Positions 16,290 through 25,175 of a stretch of 64,000 nt of DNA are shown one piece after another. Position 1 is the stretch's first letter; each line of letters begins with the position of its first letter. The notes under the pieces are model-generated. The model made no database searches. It was not told where the DNA came from and saw only the letters and a list, made by a program, of their open reading frames with translations. A program made the translations under genes and the position numbers. The stretch is from Parvularcula sp039818345 (GTDB lineage Bacteria > Pseudomonadota > Alphaproteobacteria > Caulobacterales > Parvularculaceae): contig JBCBUC010000007.1 in assembly GCA_039818345.1 (NCBI GenBank), positions 1 to 64,000 on the forward strand. The letters run 5' to 3'.

Positions 16290-18944
16290 TTGGCCGATGG
16301 GGCGCTGATTGATGCGGTTAGGACAACGTGCGCCTATTGCGGCGTTGGTTGCGGCATCGTTGCAACGCCCACGGGCGCCAACAGTGCGATCGTGCGCGGT
16401 GATCGGCAGCACCCAGCCAATTGGGGAAAGCTTTGTTCGAAGGGTTCTGCTCTTGGTGAAACACTCGGTTTAAAGGGCCGATTGCTGGCGCCTTATGTCG
16501 ATGGTCAGCGGACGAATTGGGACAAGGCCATGAAGCGCGTTGCAGATGGGTTTGCGTCCGCTATCAAAGATCATGGACCAGAAAGCGTTGCGTTTTACCT
16601 ATCGGGGCAATTGCTGACGGAGGATTATTACGTCGCCAACAAGCTGATGAAAGGGTTCATCGGCGGCGCCAATGTTGATACCAACTCGCGTCTTTGTATG
16701 GCATCGGCCGTCGCCGGACACAAGCGAGCTTTTGGTACAGATACAGTTCCGTGTACGTATAGCGACCTTGAAACATGTGACCTTTTGGTGCTCACGGGGT
16801 CCAACCTCGCCTGGTGCCACCCGGTTCTTTATCAGAGGATTGTTGCTGCGAAGGAAACGAGGCCTAATCTCAAAGTCGTGGTGATCGATCCTCGACGCAC
16901 ATCGAGTTGCGAAATCGCTGATCTTCACCTGCCACTTGCTCCTGGTTCTGATGTCTCGCTCTTTCTTGGCTTGTTCAATTATCTCAACACCAATGGATAT
17001 CGTAGCGAACACTATGTCACAGAACATACGAGGGGCATAAACGATGTCATTGCGCTGGCAAAATCCTATCCTTTCGACGTCGTTATAGAGCGGACTGGAT
17101 TGTCAGCTGACTTGATCGATCAGTTTTTCAAGATGTTCTCCAAGACCGAACGTGCCGTCACGCTCTTTTCCATGGGCGTTAATCAGGCATCGGACGGAAC
17201 AGATCGTGTTAACGCCATCATCAACTGTCACTTGCTTACAGGGAGAATAGGGAAAGAGGGTATGGGCCCTTTTTCCATCACAGGACAGCCCAATGCCATG
17301 GGCGGTCGAGAGGTCGGCGGCCTTGCCAATCAGCTAGCGTGTCACATGGATTTCGACCCCACATCGATAGACCGTGTCCAGCGTTACTGGAATGCGCCCG
17401 CTGTGGCCAGTGCCCCCGGCCTCAAGGCCGTCGATCTCTTCGATGCTGTCCATGATGGGCGGATCAAAGCCATTTGGATCATGGCCACCAACCCCGTGGT
17501 GTCGATGCCCAATGCAGACCGCGTGAAAGCGGCACTGAAGGCCTGTCCGCTCGTGGTGGTATCAGATATTGTTCAAGATACTGACACAGCGCAGTGTGCC
17601 GATGTTCTCCTACCAGCCACAGGTTGGGGCGAGAAAGATGGTACGGTGACGAATTCAGAAAGAGTGATCTCTCGGCAGCGTGCTTTTCTGGCTCCTCCAG
17701 GCCTTACCCGCCATGATTGGTGGGCCGTATGCGAACTGGCTCGACGGCTGGGTTTTGGTGAGGCGTTTGCGTTTGAAACTGCCGCCGACATTTTCCGAGA
17801 ATATGCTGCCATGACCGCCTTTGAGAATGAGGGATCGCGGGATCTTGATCTGGGTGCGCTTTGCGATCTTACCGACGCGGACTATACGAACCTTGACCCC
17901 GTTCGTTGGCCCTGCCCGGCAAAAGGAGAGCGCAAAGAGCGATTTTTTGGGCAAGGTGAGTTTTACACAGACGATAGTCGCGCCCAATTTGTGACACCAT
18001 CGACTGCACCCCAGAAAAACAATGGTTTGGGCATGACCTTGAACACGGGTCGGATGCGGGATCAGTGGCACACCATGACACGAACGGGTCGCGCGCCGCG
18101 ACTCAATCGCCACTGTCCTGAACCTACAGTGCACATCCACCCCAGCGACGCCGAAGAGGCAAGGCTCCAGAACCAATGTCTCGCGCATCTATCGACTGAT
18201 CTTGGGTCAATCATCGTCCGAACAGAGATCACCGATGCACAACAACGTGGTAGCCTTTTTGTACCGATGCACTGGACGAGCGACAAGGCATCGCGCGCGC
18301 GCGTCGATGCTGTCGTCACGCCAAACGTCGACCCTATTTCTGGACAACCTGCCCTTAAAGCGTCGGAGGTCGTTCTGAAGCCCTTTAGGGCTCGTTGGTA
18401 TGGGTTCGCTGTGGGCCTAGAAAGCTTGCGCCTGGTGACAGACTATTGGTCTCGCGTCACGACGGATCGAGGTGAACGGGCAGAACTTGCGGGATCAGAA
18501 CGGCCCGTCAACTGGCAGGCGTTTGTGCACGATCTTTTTTCGCTAGAAGGCGACGCGCAGTCTGTTGAAAGCGGCAGCCAAGACGGTGAATGCTATCGAT
18601 GTGCCGTATTTGTCAGTGGACGCCTAACAGGAATTTTGTTGGCCGGCACTGAACCGATCACCGCGGCAAAAGACTGGCTGACCGATCAAATTGGGCGGGT
18701 AATCGCTCCAGAGGAGCGCCATCTTCTCTTGAGAGGCCAACCGCCTAAGGGGTTCATTGATCCTGGTGCCACGGTCTGCGCATGCCTAGGCGTCGGACGC
18801 AACACGATCAGAAAGGCGATCAGAGAGGGGGCATCCACCCCCACTGCGATAGGAGATTGCACAGGCGCTGGGACCAACTGCGGAAGCTGCCGGGCTGAGT
18901 TGCAACAATTGTTGGAGGAAGCCAATGCCGCAACGCAAGCCTGA
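16290..18944 (+). CDS. nasA: Assimilatory nitrate reductase, catalytic subunit
   Basis: Molybdenum bis-MGD nitrate reductase of 884 residues, cytoplasmic (no Tat signal). The N-terminal [4Fe-4S] motif is C14-x2-C17-x3-C21 with C49. Molybdopterin segments include SRLCMASAV (probable Mo-ligand Cys region), NLAWCHPV, GQPNAMGGREVGGL and DVLLPATGWGEKDGTVTNSER. A C-terminal BFD-like [2Fe-2S] domain (about 830-875, CACLG and CGSC) is typical for NasA. It starts with TTG at 16290, supported by AAGGGAG a few bases upstream and by tight spacing to nirD. The 3' end overlaps cysG by 20 bp. It needs the mobA product encoded downstream. Confidence 0.95.
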   Translation: MADGALIDAVRTTCAYCGVGCGIVATPTGANSAIVRGDRQHPANWGKLCSKGSALGETLGLKGRLLAPYVDGQRTNWDKAMKRVADGFASAIKDHGPESVAFYLSGQLLTEDYYVANKLMKGFIGGANVDTNSRLCMASAVAGHKRAFGTDTVPCTYSDLETCDLLVLTGSNLAWCHPVLYQRIVAAKETRPNLKVVVIDPRRTSSCEIADLHLPLAPGSDVSLFLGLFNYLNTNGYRSEHYVTEHTRGINDVIALAKSYPFDVVIERTGLSADLIDQFFKMFSKTERAVTLFSMGVNQASDGTDRVNAIINCHLLTGRIGKEGMGPFSITGQPNAMGGREVGGLANQLACHMDFDPTSIDRVQRYWNAPAVASAPGLKAVDLFDAVHDGRIKAIWIMATNPVVSMPNADRVKAALKACPLVVVSDIVQDTDTAQCADVLLPATGWGEKDGTVTNSERVISRQRAFLAPPGLTRHDWWAVCELARRLGFGEAFAFETAADIFREYAAMTAFENEGSRDLDLGALCDLTDADYTNLDPVRWPCPAKGERKERFFGQGEFYTDDSRAQFVTPSTAPQKNNGLGMTLNTGRMRDQWHTMTRTGRAPRLNRHCPEPTVHIHPSDAEEARLQNQCLAHLSTDLGSIIVRTEITDAQQRGSLFVPMHWTSDKASRARVDAVVTPNVDPISGQPALKASEVVLKPFRARWYGFAVGLESLRLVTDYWSRVTTDRGERAELAGSERPVNWQAFVHDLFSLEGDAQSVESGSQDGECYRCAVFVSGRLTGILLAGTEPITAAKDWLTDQIGRVIAPEERHLLLRGQPPKGFIDPGATVCACLGVGRNTIRKAIREGASTPTAIGDCTGAGTNCGSCRAELQQLLEEANAATQA

Positions 18945-20349
18945 ACTCTGCCAGTCACCTCCACTGCAGCCGCTCGCTGTGTTGCCGGTTTTTTTCGATC
19001 TGCGTGATAAAGACGTGCTCTTTGTAGGTTATGGGGAGGGGGCGCCGTGGAAGCTGCAGTTAATCCTGGCCGCTGGTGCCATCGTCGATCTGATTGCGTC
19101 GTCAGCTGATCTTGAGGTTGGGGCGCTTTTAATGCAGTACCCAGATCGTCTGAGAGTTTACGCGCGTCATTGGATCGAGGAAGACTTCGCATCGAAGGCG
19201 ATAGCGATTGGCGCGCTCGATGACATTGCCGAGGCGGGGTCCTTCGCTCATGCAGCTCGGAAGGCTGGCGTGCCGGTCAATGTGATTGACAAAAAGGAGT
19301 TCTGCGACTTTCAATTCGGATCGATCGTGAACCGATCACCCGTGGTCGTTTCTGTCTCCACCGCTGGAACAGCTCCAGCCCTCGCACAAGCGGTACGCAC
19401 ACGCATAGAGGCCTTGCTGCCGATGGAATTGGGTGCTTGGGCATCACATGCAGAGACGATGCGCGCCCACGTGAAAAAGCTCGTGCCTGATGCCACGGAA
19501 CGTCGCCGAATGTGGCAGGCCTTTGCGCATGCCGCTTGGGTTGAGCCGGCAGCGAATGCCCGTCAGTTTTTTGACCGTCTTAAAACGGAAAAAAAAGAGG
19601 TTGGACACGTTACTCTTGTGGGTGCAGGTCCGGGTGCTGAAGACCTTCTAACCCTGCGCGCTGTTCGGGCAATGCAAGCCGCTGACGTGATCCTCTTTGA
19701 CGATCTCATCGCCAATGAAGTTTTAGACCTCGCCCGCCGTGAAGCTAAACGCATGTTGGTGGGAAAGCGAGGGCATCGCGCATCCTGCCGTCAAGAAGAC
19801 ATCAACGCGTTGATGATTGATCTGGCGAAAAAGGGCAAACGAGTCGTCCGCCTCAAATCCGGTGATCCTATGATTTTCGGTCGCGCAGGGGAGGAGATAG
19901 CTGCGCTTGAGGCGGATGGCATCAGTGTAGAGATCGTCCCTGGCGTGACAGCTGCGCTGGCGGCTGCATCGTCTTTAGGCGTATCGCTCACCCACCGCGA
20001 TTGTGCTCAGGGTGTTACGCTGGTGACCGCGCACAGCAAAAAGGGGGCGTTGCCCGACCTCAACTGGGATGCCCATGCCGACCCAGCCAAAACCTTAATG
20101 GTGTATATGGGCGGAAAGACCGCTGGCGCATTGGCGAGCAAGCTGATGGATCATGGGCTTAACCCATCAACGCCTGTGGTGGTGATGGAGTCGCTGTCGC
20201 GGGACGATGAACGTTTCGTCCCGATGACGTTGGGTGACCTTGTCGAGGAAACGATCAAGGCAGAGGGGCCGGTTCTTTTGGGGATTGGCGAGGTCTTCGC
20301 TACGGCGCAAAGAGCGGCGGCTAGGTTACCTGGTGTTTCAGTGGCCTGA
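18925..20349 (+). CDS. cysG: Sirohaem synthase (uroporphyrinogen-III C-methyltransferase / precorrin-2 dehydrogenase)
   Basis: Bifunctional or trifunctional enzyme of 474 residues that supplies sirohaem for NirB. Residues about 20-165 form the NAD-dependent precorrin-2 dehydrogenase/ferrochelatase part (VGYGEGA nucleotide loop, VNVIDKKEFCDF, VSVSTAGTAPALA, RTRIEALLP). Residues about 225-470 form the SAM uroporphyrinogen methyltransferase (VGAGPGAEDLLTL, RLKSGDPMIFGRAGEE, VPGVTAALAAAS). The 20-bp overlap with nasA shows co-translation, and the position explains its role: cofactor supply to the nitrite reductase. Confidence 0.93.
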   Translation: MPQRKPELCQSPPLQPLAVLPVFFDLRDKDVLFVGYGEGAPWKLQLILAAGAIVDLIASSADLEVGALLMQYPDRLRVYARHWIEEDFASKAIAIGALDDIAEAGSFAHAARKAGVPVNVIDKKEFCDFQFGSIVNRSPVVVSVSTAGTAPALAQAVRTRIEALLPMELGAWASHAETMRAHVKKLVPDATERRRMWQAFAHAAWVEPAANARQFFDRLKTEKKEVGHVTLVGAGPGAEDLLTLRAVRAMQAADVILFDDLIANEVLDLARREAKRMLVGKRGHRASCRQEDINALMIDLAKKGKRVVRLKSGDPMIFGRAGEEIAALEADGISVEIVPGVTAALAAASSLGVSLTHRDCAQGVTLVTAHSKKGALPDLNWDAHADPAKTLMVYMGGKTAGALASKLMDHGLNPSTPVVVMESLSRDDERFVPMTLGDLVEETIKAEGPVLLGIGEVFATAQRAAARLPGVSVA

Positions 20350-20420
20350 GGCGGAAAACTTCGTCAGATTGGTGTCATCAACCAATTGCTATCGCGCTGC
20401 GGCAGGAATAGCCTCAATTT

Positions 20421-21023
20421 ATGAGTGACATTTCCGAAGCTCCATTGATCGTTTTGGTGATCGACAGCGATCCGCGCCGTGCTGCGATCGTGGAGCAAGG
20501 ACTGCGTGATCGCGCGGTGGTTCATGTCGCCAATGACCTCTCGTCAATGGGACTCCTTGAGAGGATTAATGGGCTTCAGCCCGATGCCATTATTATTGAT
20601 TGCGAGTCGCCGGATCGCGACACCATCGAAAATCTCCGGACGGTGGCACAGCAAAATCCCAAACCCATCGTGATGTTCGTTGAGGACGGCGATGGCTCCC
20701 TCGCTAAAGAGGCCGTGCGGGCGGGGGTCAGCGCGTATATCGTGGATGGCCTTTCAGAATCGCGCATTTTGCCAGTCATTGAGGTCGCCATTGAGCGCTT
20801 CAAGATGGTCGATGGTCTGTGGAAAGAGCTTCAAAAATCCAAACATGACTTGGAAACTCGAAAGGTTGTTGAGCGGGCCAAGGGTCTCCTGATGGACAAA
20901 CGCAACATGAGCGAACAGGCTGCCTATGATGCGATGCGTGAAACGTCGATGACATCCGGCAAGCCGCTCCGTCAAGTTGCCGATGAAATTCTGTCGATTG
21001 CCGATCTTCTGGGTAAGGTGTAA
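20421..21023 (+). CDS. nasT: ANTAR-domain RNA-binding antiterminator NasT
   Basis: A 200-residue response-regulator-like protein with an N-terminal receiver fold (VLVIDSDPRRAA, DAIIIDCESPD) and a C-terminal ANTAR three-helix RNA-binding domain (about 135-195, VVERAKGLLMDKRNMSEQAAYDAMRE). In the known NasS-NasT system it is held by NasS without nitrate and, once released, binds paired hexaloop hairpins in nas leaders to prevent termination. Here it lies two bases before nasS. Its probable target is the twin hairpin before nrtA. Confidence 0.93.
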   Translation: MSDISEAPLIVLVIDSDPRRAAIVEQGLRDRAVVHVANDLSSMGLLERINGLQPDAIIIDCESPDRDTIENLRTVAQQNPKPIVMFVEDGDGSLAKEAVRAGVSAYIVDGLSESRILPVIEVAIERFKMVDGLWKELQKSKHDLETRKVVERAKGLLMDKRNMSEQAAYDAMRETSMTSGKPLRQVADEILSIADLLGKV

Positions 21024-21025
21024 CA

Positions 21026-22246
21026 ATGGCTGGGGATCGCTTAACGATTGGTTTTATCCCGCTTTGCGATGCCGCACCATTGGTTGTAGCCAAGGAAGAA
21101 GGTTTCTTTGAGCAGTTTGATCTCGATGTCACCTTAGCCAAGGGTCATTCCTGGGCACATATTCGTGATCAGCTAGCTTTTGGTGATCTTGATGCGGCGC
21201 ACATGCTTTCGCCGATGGTTGTGGCTTCTGCCCTGGGGCTGACGCCAATGCGGGTATCCTTTGCCACGGCCTTTGGGCTCAATCTCAACGGCAATGGCAT
21301 CACGGTGTCCAATGCTCTTTACAAAGATATGCAGGATGTTGATCCGTGGGCCTTTGATGCGCGACCTGTGACCGCTGAATCGCTCAGTGTTATTGCGGAG
21401 CGTCGGCGGTCGGCCGGTCAGGCGCCAATTACATTTGCGATGGTCTATCCGTTCTCGAGCCACAATTACCTGTTGCGGTATTGGCTAGCCGCATCTGGAC
21501 TTCATCCTGATAAGGATGTTCGCCTTATCGTTGTGCCGCCACCGGATATGGTCAGGCTCTGTGAATCTGAGAGCATCGACGGCTTTTGTGTTGGCGAGCC
21601 TTGGAACACGCTGGCGGTCCACCGGGGAATTGGCCATCAGATTGTGGCGGGATCAGAGATTTGGCCCGCCGCGCCGGAGAAAGTGCTTGGTGTGCGCCGG
21701 GATTGGATGGATGATCATCAGGATATTCATCATCGTCTCATGCGTGCACTGATGAGAGCGGTTCTTCGACTTCAGTCCGATGAAGGAAAAGACGCAGCCG
21801 TCGAGTATCTGTCAGCGGATCGTTACATTGGTCTTGATGCTCGCCATATCTCACGCGCTCTCGGCAGTCGAGCGCATAAGCCCTTAGCGTCTTTCTTCGA
21901 TCCTTCGGTTGCAGGCTTTCCCTGGCATTCCAAGGCCGCATGGACAGCGATGCAGATGGTCAGATGGGGCCAACTTCATCAATCCACTGACATCGATGTG
22001 GCCCTTGCCTCATCCTTCCGTACAGACCTCTTTCGCCAGGCAGCACAGGCAGAAGATATTCGTTATCCGCTTCTTGATAGTGTTGTGGAGGGTGCCCATG
22101 ATGAGCCATGGCCCCTTGATGAAGCCTCGATCCCAATGGCCATGCCTCAAGACCGGATGATGGATCGTGTCAGCTTTGATTTCGATGCGATGGAGACCTA
22201 TGTTGATCAATTTTCCATCCATGGGCTTCGAACACGGAGCTTATAG
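21026..22246 (+). CDS. nasS: Nitrate sensor NasS (cytoplasmic NrtA-like protein)
   Basis: Protein of 406 residues of the NrtA/CmpA fold but without a signal peptide, so cytoplasmic. Shared segments with the periplasmic binder include LTIGFIPLCDAAPLVVAKE, DAAHMLSP, LNLNGNGITVSN, VYPFSSHNYLLRYWLAASG and FCVGEPWNTLAV. The family binds nitrate and then lets go of NasT. Coupled to nasT (2-bp gap). Predicted to sense internal nitrate for this operon. Confidence 0.92.
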   Translation: MAGDRLTIGFIPLCDAAPLVVAKEEGFFEQFDLDVTLAKGHSWAHIRDQLAFGDLDAAHMLSPMVVASALGLTPMRVSFATAFGLNLNGNGITVSNALYKDMQDVDPWAFDARPVTAESLSVIAERRRSAGQAPITFAMVYPFSSHNYLLRYWLAASGLHPDKDVRLIVVPPPDMVRLCESESIDGFCVGEPWNTLAVHRGIGHQIVAGSEIWPAAPEKVLGVRRDWMDDHQDIHHRLMRALMRAVLRLQSDEGKDAAVEYLSADRYIGLDARHISRALGSRAHKPLASFFDPSVAGFPWHSKAAWTAMQMVRWGQLHQSTDIDVALASSFRTDLFRQAAQAEDIRYPLLDSVVEGAHDEPWPLDEASIPMAMPQDRMMDRVSFDFDAMETYVDQFSIHGLRTRSL

Positions 22247-22270
22247 TCTAATGAGGGGGAGGCGTGACCG

Positions 22271-22858
22271 GTGACGCTATCCTTACCGGTTCTCACTATT
22301 CTTGCTGGCGGTAAGTCCTCCCGTATGGGCGGTATCGACAAGGCTCTTGTGATGATCGGTGGGCACCGGATGATTGATTGCGTCATCGAACGCGTTCGTC
22401 GTCAGGCAGGAACAATCGTGATAGCGGGCGGCGAAGATCGCGGAACAGGGCTTACCGTGATACCCGACCGTCCGAGTGGCCCTGTTGGTCCGTCTGCTGC
22501 TCTATATAGTGTCGGGCGTTGGCTCCATGAGCGTAAAGAGAATGTCGATGCCTTTTTCTCGGTGCCGGTGGATGCGCCTTTTTTGCCCGATAATTTGCTA
22601 TCGAGGCTCTCAGCAAAAAACCGAAGCGCGATTGCAGCTAGCGGATCGGATCTTCATCCGACGATCGGTTATTGGCAATTGTCGGTCTTAGAGGCAGCAT
22701 TTCAAAGCCTTAAGGATGAGTCGAACCCTTCGTTACGCGCCGTTGCGGCAGCTTGTCGATCAGAACATATCGACTTTAATCCATCTGATCTCACCAATAT
22801 TAATTCGATGGCAGATCTTGAGCATGCGGAAAAGCAGGATAGAAACGAGGCAGACTGA
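22271..22858 (+). CDS. mobA: Molybdenum cofactor guanylyltransferase
   Basis: A 195-residue nucleotidyltransferase adding GMP to molybdopterin to form the MGD cofactor used by NasA. The N-terminal signature LAGGKSSRMGGIDKAL and the VPVDAPFLP metal/nucleotide segment are present. GTG start with a GAGGGGGA ribosome site about ten bases before it. It is the last gene of the plus-strand nitrate run and ends four bases before the convergent pxpC. Confidence 0.9.
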   Translation: MTLSLPVLTILAGGKSSRMGGIDKALVMIGGHRMIDCVIERVRRQAGTIVIAGGEDRGTGLTVIPDRPSGPVGPSAALYSVGRWLHERKENVDAFFSVPVDAPFLPDNLLSRLSAKNRSAIAASGSDLHPTIGYWQLSVLEAAFQSLKDESNPSLRAVAAACRSEHIDFNPSDLTNINSMADLEHAEKQDRNEAD

Positions 22859-22861
22859 GAT

Positions 22862-23812
22862 TTAGAATATCTCGTCGATTAGGCTTTCCAAACCGAGCTC
22901 TTTGAGCGTTTCCTTCTTTGTTGAGAGTGCACGGGCTGCGCTGGTCGGAGTGACTTCCAGAAAACGAACTGTGTTGCCGGGCCGTATTTGGCCAAGTTTG
23001 TATCGATCCACTCGGGCAATGTGCCCAAGGCGTGGATAACCCCCGGTGGTTTGCGCATCACATAAGAGAATATAGGGTTTACCATCAGGTGGACATTGCA
23101 CCGTACCGGGAAAGACAGGGACGCTCTCCATATCAGCATGTGAGGTAGGATCAAAACATGGACCGTCGATTTGAAGTCCCATCCGATTTGCCCTCCGGGT
23201 GGCGGTAAAGGGCTCCGTGAACAGATTTCGATGGGACGGACTGCCCGGATCTAGATTACCTGCGGCGTGGAGACGGAGCCGCCATTGCTCCTGTATCGAG
23301 ACATGGTGTTCAATAGGGATAGTGATGGCCGGTTGGCTACTCTCGCTCTCTCCGATGTGAAGGCGATCACCATCTTTTAGGGTACGGCCCTCAAACCCGC
23401 CGAGGGCAGCGGGAAGATAGGTGGACAGACTGTTCATGACGCTGGATGCCCTAAAACCACCAGAAATCGCAAGATAAGTTCGAACGCCTCGTTCTGAAGC
23501 GCTGAGGGTGAGGACATCGCCAGCGACTGCTTTTGTAGGAACTCCGTATTGGATCACACGGTCATTAAGATGGGCAAGGGCAGGGGCACCCATCAAACAG
23601 AAAAGCGTGGTCTGACGAAAAACTGAACCGAACAACCCGTAGGTGATCTCGAGGGCTGGAGCATCGAGTTGATTGCCGATCGATCGGTTCGCCAACGCGC
23701 AGGACAACGCGTCAGCTGGCCCCGACCACGGCACGCCCCAATGCCGATGCCCTCGTCGCAATCCAGCCTGTAACGTGGTCTGTATACCCGCTGTTAAAAC
23801 GTCGATGGTCAT
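22862..23812 (-). CDS. pxpC: 5-oxoprolinase subunit PxpC (biotin-dependent carboxyltransferase family)
   Basis: A 316-residue subunit of the prokaryotic ATP-dependent 5-oxoprolinase, which opens 5-oxoproline to glutamate. Family motifs: RHWGVPWSGPADALS near the start, YLAISGGF near residue 115, and GTVQCPPDGKPYILL with TTGGYPRLGHI near 240-270. It overlaps pxpB by 4 bp (ATGA) and is last in the minus-strand run. Substrate could be a related lactam rather than 5-oxoproline; the sequence alone does not decide. Confidence 0.9.
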   Translation of the reverse strand: MTIDVLTAGIQTTLQAGLRRGHRHWGVPWSGPADALSCALANRSIGNQLDAPALEITYGLFGSVFRQTTLFCLMGAPALAHLNDRVIQYGVPTKAVAGDVLTLSASERGVRTYLAISGGFRASSVMNSLSTYLPAALGGFEGRTLKDGDRLHIGESESSQPAITIPIEHHVSIQEQWRLRLHAAGNLDPGSPSHRNLFTEPFTATRRANRMGLQIDGPCFDPTSHADMESVPVFPGTVQCPPDGKPYILLCDAQTTGGYPRLGHIARVDRYKLGQIRPGNTVRFLEVTPTSAARALSTKKETLKELGLESLIDEIF

Positions 23813-24435
23813 GATCCAACCGGTTGGAACCGCACAGCGCAGCCAGGTTTCAAGAGGAAAGGTGGATCCGCATTGAGATCAAACAATTGATGCGTTGTCC
23901 GCCCTATGATTGGCCACCCTCCTGGCCCTTGCAGGCTATAAATGCCCGACAGTCGGCCAGCCAAACCGATCGATCCTGCTTCTACAAACGGCCGCGGTGT
24001 ATCTAATCGTGATACGGACCATTCGAGTTCGCTCAGATAAGCGAAGCCCGGTGTGAACCCCATGAGATCAACCACAAAGAGCTGGCTGGAATGAACTTCA
24101 ACAATCTTTTGCGGCGTTGTTTCCAGTTGGTCGGCAATCAATTCAAGGTCTGGCCCTTCTTCCCCTCCATATTGAACGGGCAAGATCACGATGCCCGCCG
24201 GGGTTGATGGCGCGGTTGGCGGCGTAGAAAACACCTCGTCGATCCTTAAACGGAGCGTCTTCAGGCTTATACGCGAAGGAGAAAACATCACCGCGACGGT
24301 CGTCCTGGTCGGGACAACTTCGATGCAATCACCAAACGCTCGCAGACCCTGGGCTACGTGTTGTGCAGTTTTAATGTCGGGCACGGACACCTCGACGATG
24401 TCGTCGGTGATGATGGACAGGTTGAACTTCGTCAT
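23809..24435 (-). CDS. pxpB: 5-oxoprolinase subunit PxpB (KipI family)
   Basis: A 208-residue protein of the KipI/PxpB family. The signature GFTPGFAYLSEL, the VEAGSIGLAG segment and GPGGWPIIGRTT are visible in its C-terminal half. Overlaps pxpA and pxpC by 4 bp on each side, so expressed with them. Partner of PxpC in the oxoprolinase complex. Confidence 0.9.
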   Translation of the reverse strand: MTKFNLSIITDDIVEVSVPDIKTAQHVAQGLRAFGDCIEVVPTRTTVAVMFSPSRISLKTLRLRIDEVFSTPPTAPSTPAGIVILPVQYGGEEGPDLELIADQLETTPQKIVEVHSSQLFVVDLMGFTPGFAYLSELEWSVSRLDTPRPFVEAGSIGLAGRLSGIYSLQGPGGWPIIGRTTHQLFDLNADPPFLLKPGCAVRFQPVGS

Positions 24436-25175
24436 GCGGGCGCCTGGATCACGAAGCCTTGTTTTGTCAGCGCTTGGTGAATGGCCTGTGCGCTGGCGGC
24501 AGCTCCTTTTGTGTCGCCGTGCAGGCAGATGGTCTCGACTGACAGCGCCACCAACTGCCCGTCTAAGCTCGTCACACCTTGGCCCTCGGCGAGACGAATC
24601 GCCTGCTCGACTTGGCCATCGATGTCTTCAATCACCGCGCCTTTTGAGGACCGCGGCATCAAGCTTCCATCATCAAGATACTGACGATCAGCGAAACCTT
24701 CGCGACGGGATTTGACGTTGCGCAGGTTTCCGGCCTCAACGAGCGCGCCATGCGGTGGACCGACGATGGTGGCTTGGGGGAACGTCGCTTGGCTCGCTTC
24801 AATGATCAATTCGGCGAGGATTCTTGATCGCGCGGCGTCGTTGTAAAGAGCACCATGGGGCTTGATGTGTTCGATTTTGGCATCGAGCTTGTCGGCAACC
24901 GATTTGATCAAATCGAGTTGCTCGCCCAACGCTTTGAGTAAAGTGGATCGGTCGATCTCGATGCTCCGGCGTCCAAAGCCGTCCCTGTCGGGGTAGCTCG
25001 GATGGGCACCCAGCGTCACACTGCTATCTTTCGCCAGACGGATTGTCTGGGTGATTGTTTCCCAGTCACCGGTGTGCCCACCACAGGCAATATTGCAGCT
25101 CGAAACGAACGGTAAGATAGCTTCGTCATTGTAACCCTCACCGAGGTCTGCGTTGAGGTCGATCGTGCGCGTCAT
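24432..25175 (-). CDS. pxpA: 5-oxoprolinase subunit PxpA (LamB/YcsF family)
   Basis: A 247-residue LamB/YcsF protein with the family opening TIDLNADLGEGYNDE, SCNIACGGHTGD, LGAHPSYPDRDGFGRR and HIKPHGALYN. It carries the presumed lactam-binding acid and histidine residues. ATG 25175 starts exactly in the MTRTIDLNADLGEGY context and overlaps the upstream NRAMP-like gene stop by ATGA; a 30-residue longer frame reads through that gene's end and is not supported. Confidence 0.92.
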   Translation of the reverse strand: MTRTIDLNADLGEGYNDEAILPFVSSCNIACGGHTGDWETITQTIRLAKDSSVTLGAHPSYPDRDGFGRRSIEIDRSTLLKALGEQLDLIKSVADKLDAKIEHIKPHGALYNDAARSRILAELIIEASQATFPQATIVGPPHGALVEAGNLRNVKSRREGFADRQYLDDGSLMPRSSKGAVIEDIDGQVEQAIRLAEGQGVTSLDGQLVALSVETICLHGDTKGAAASAQAIHQALTKQGFVIQAPA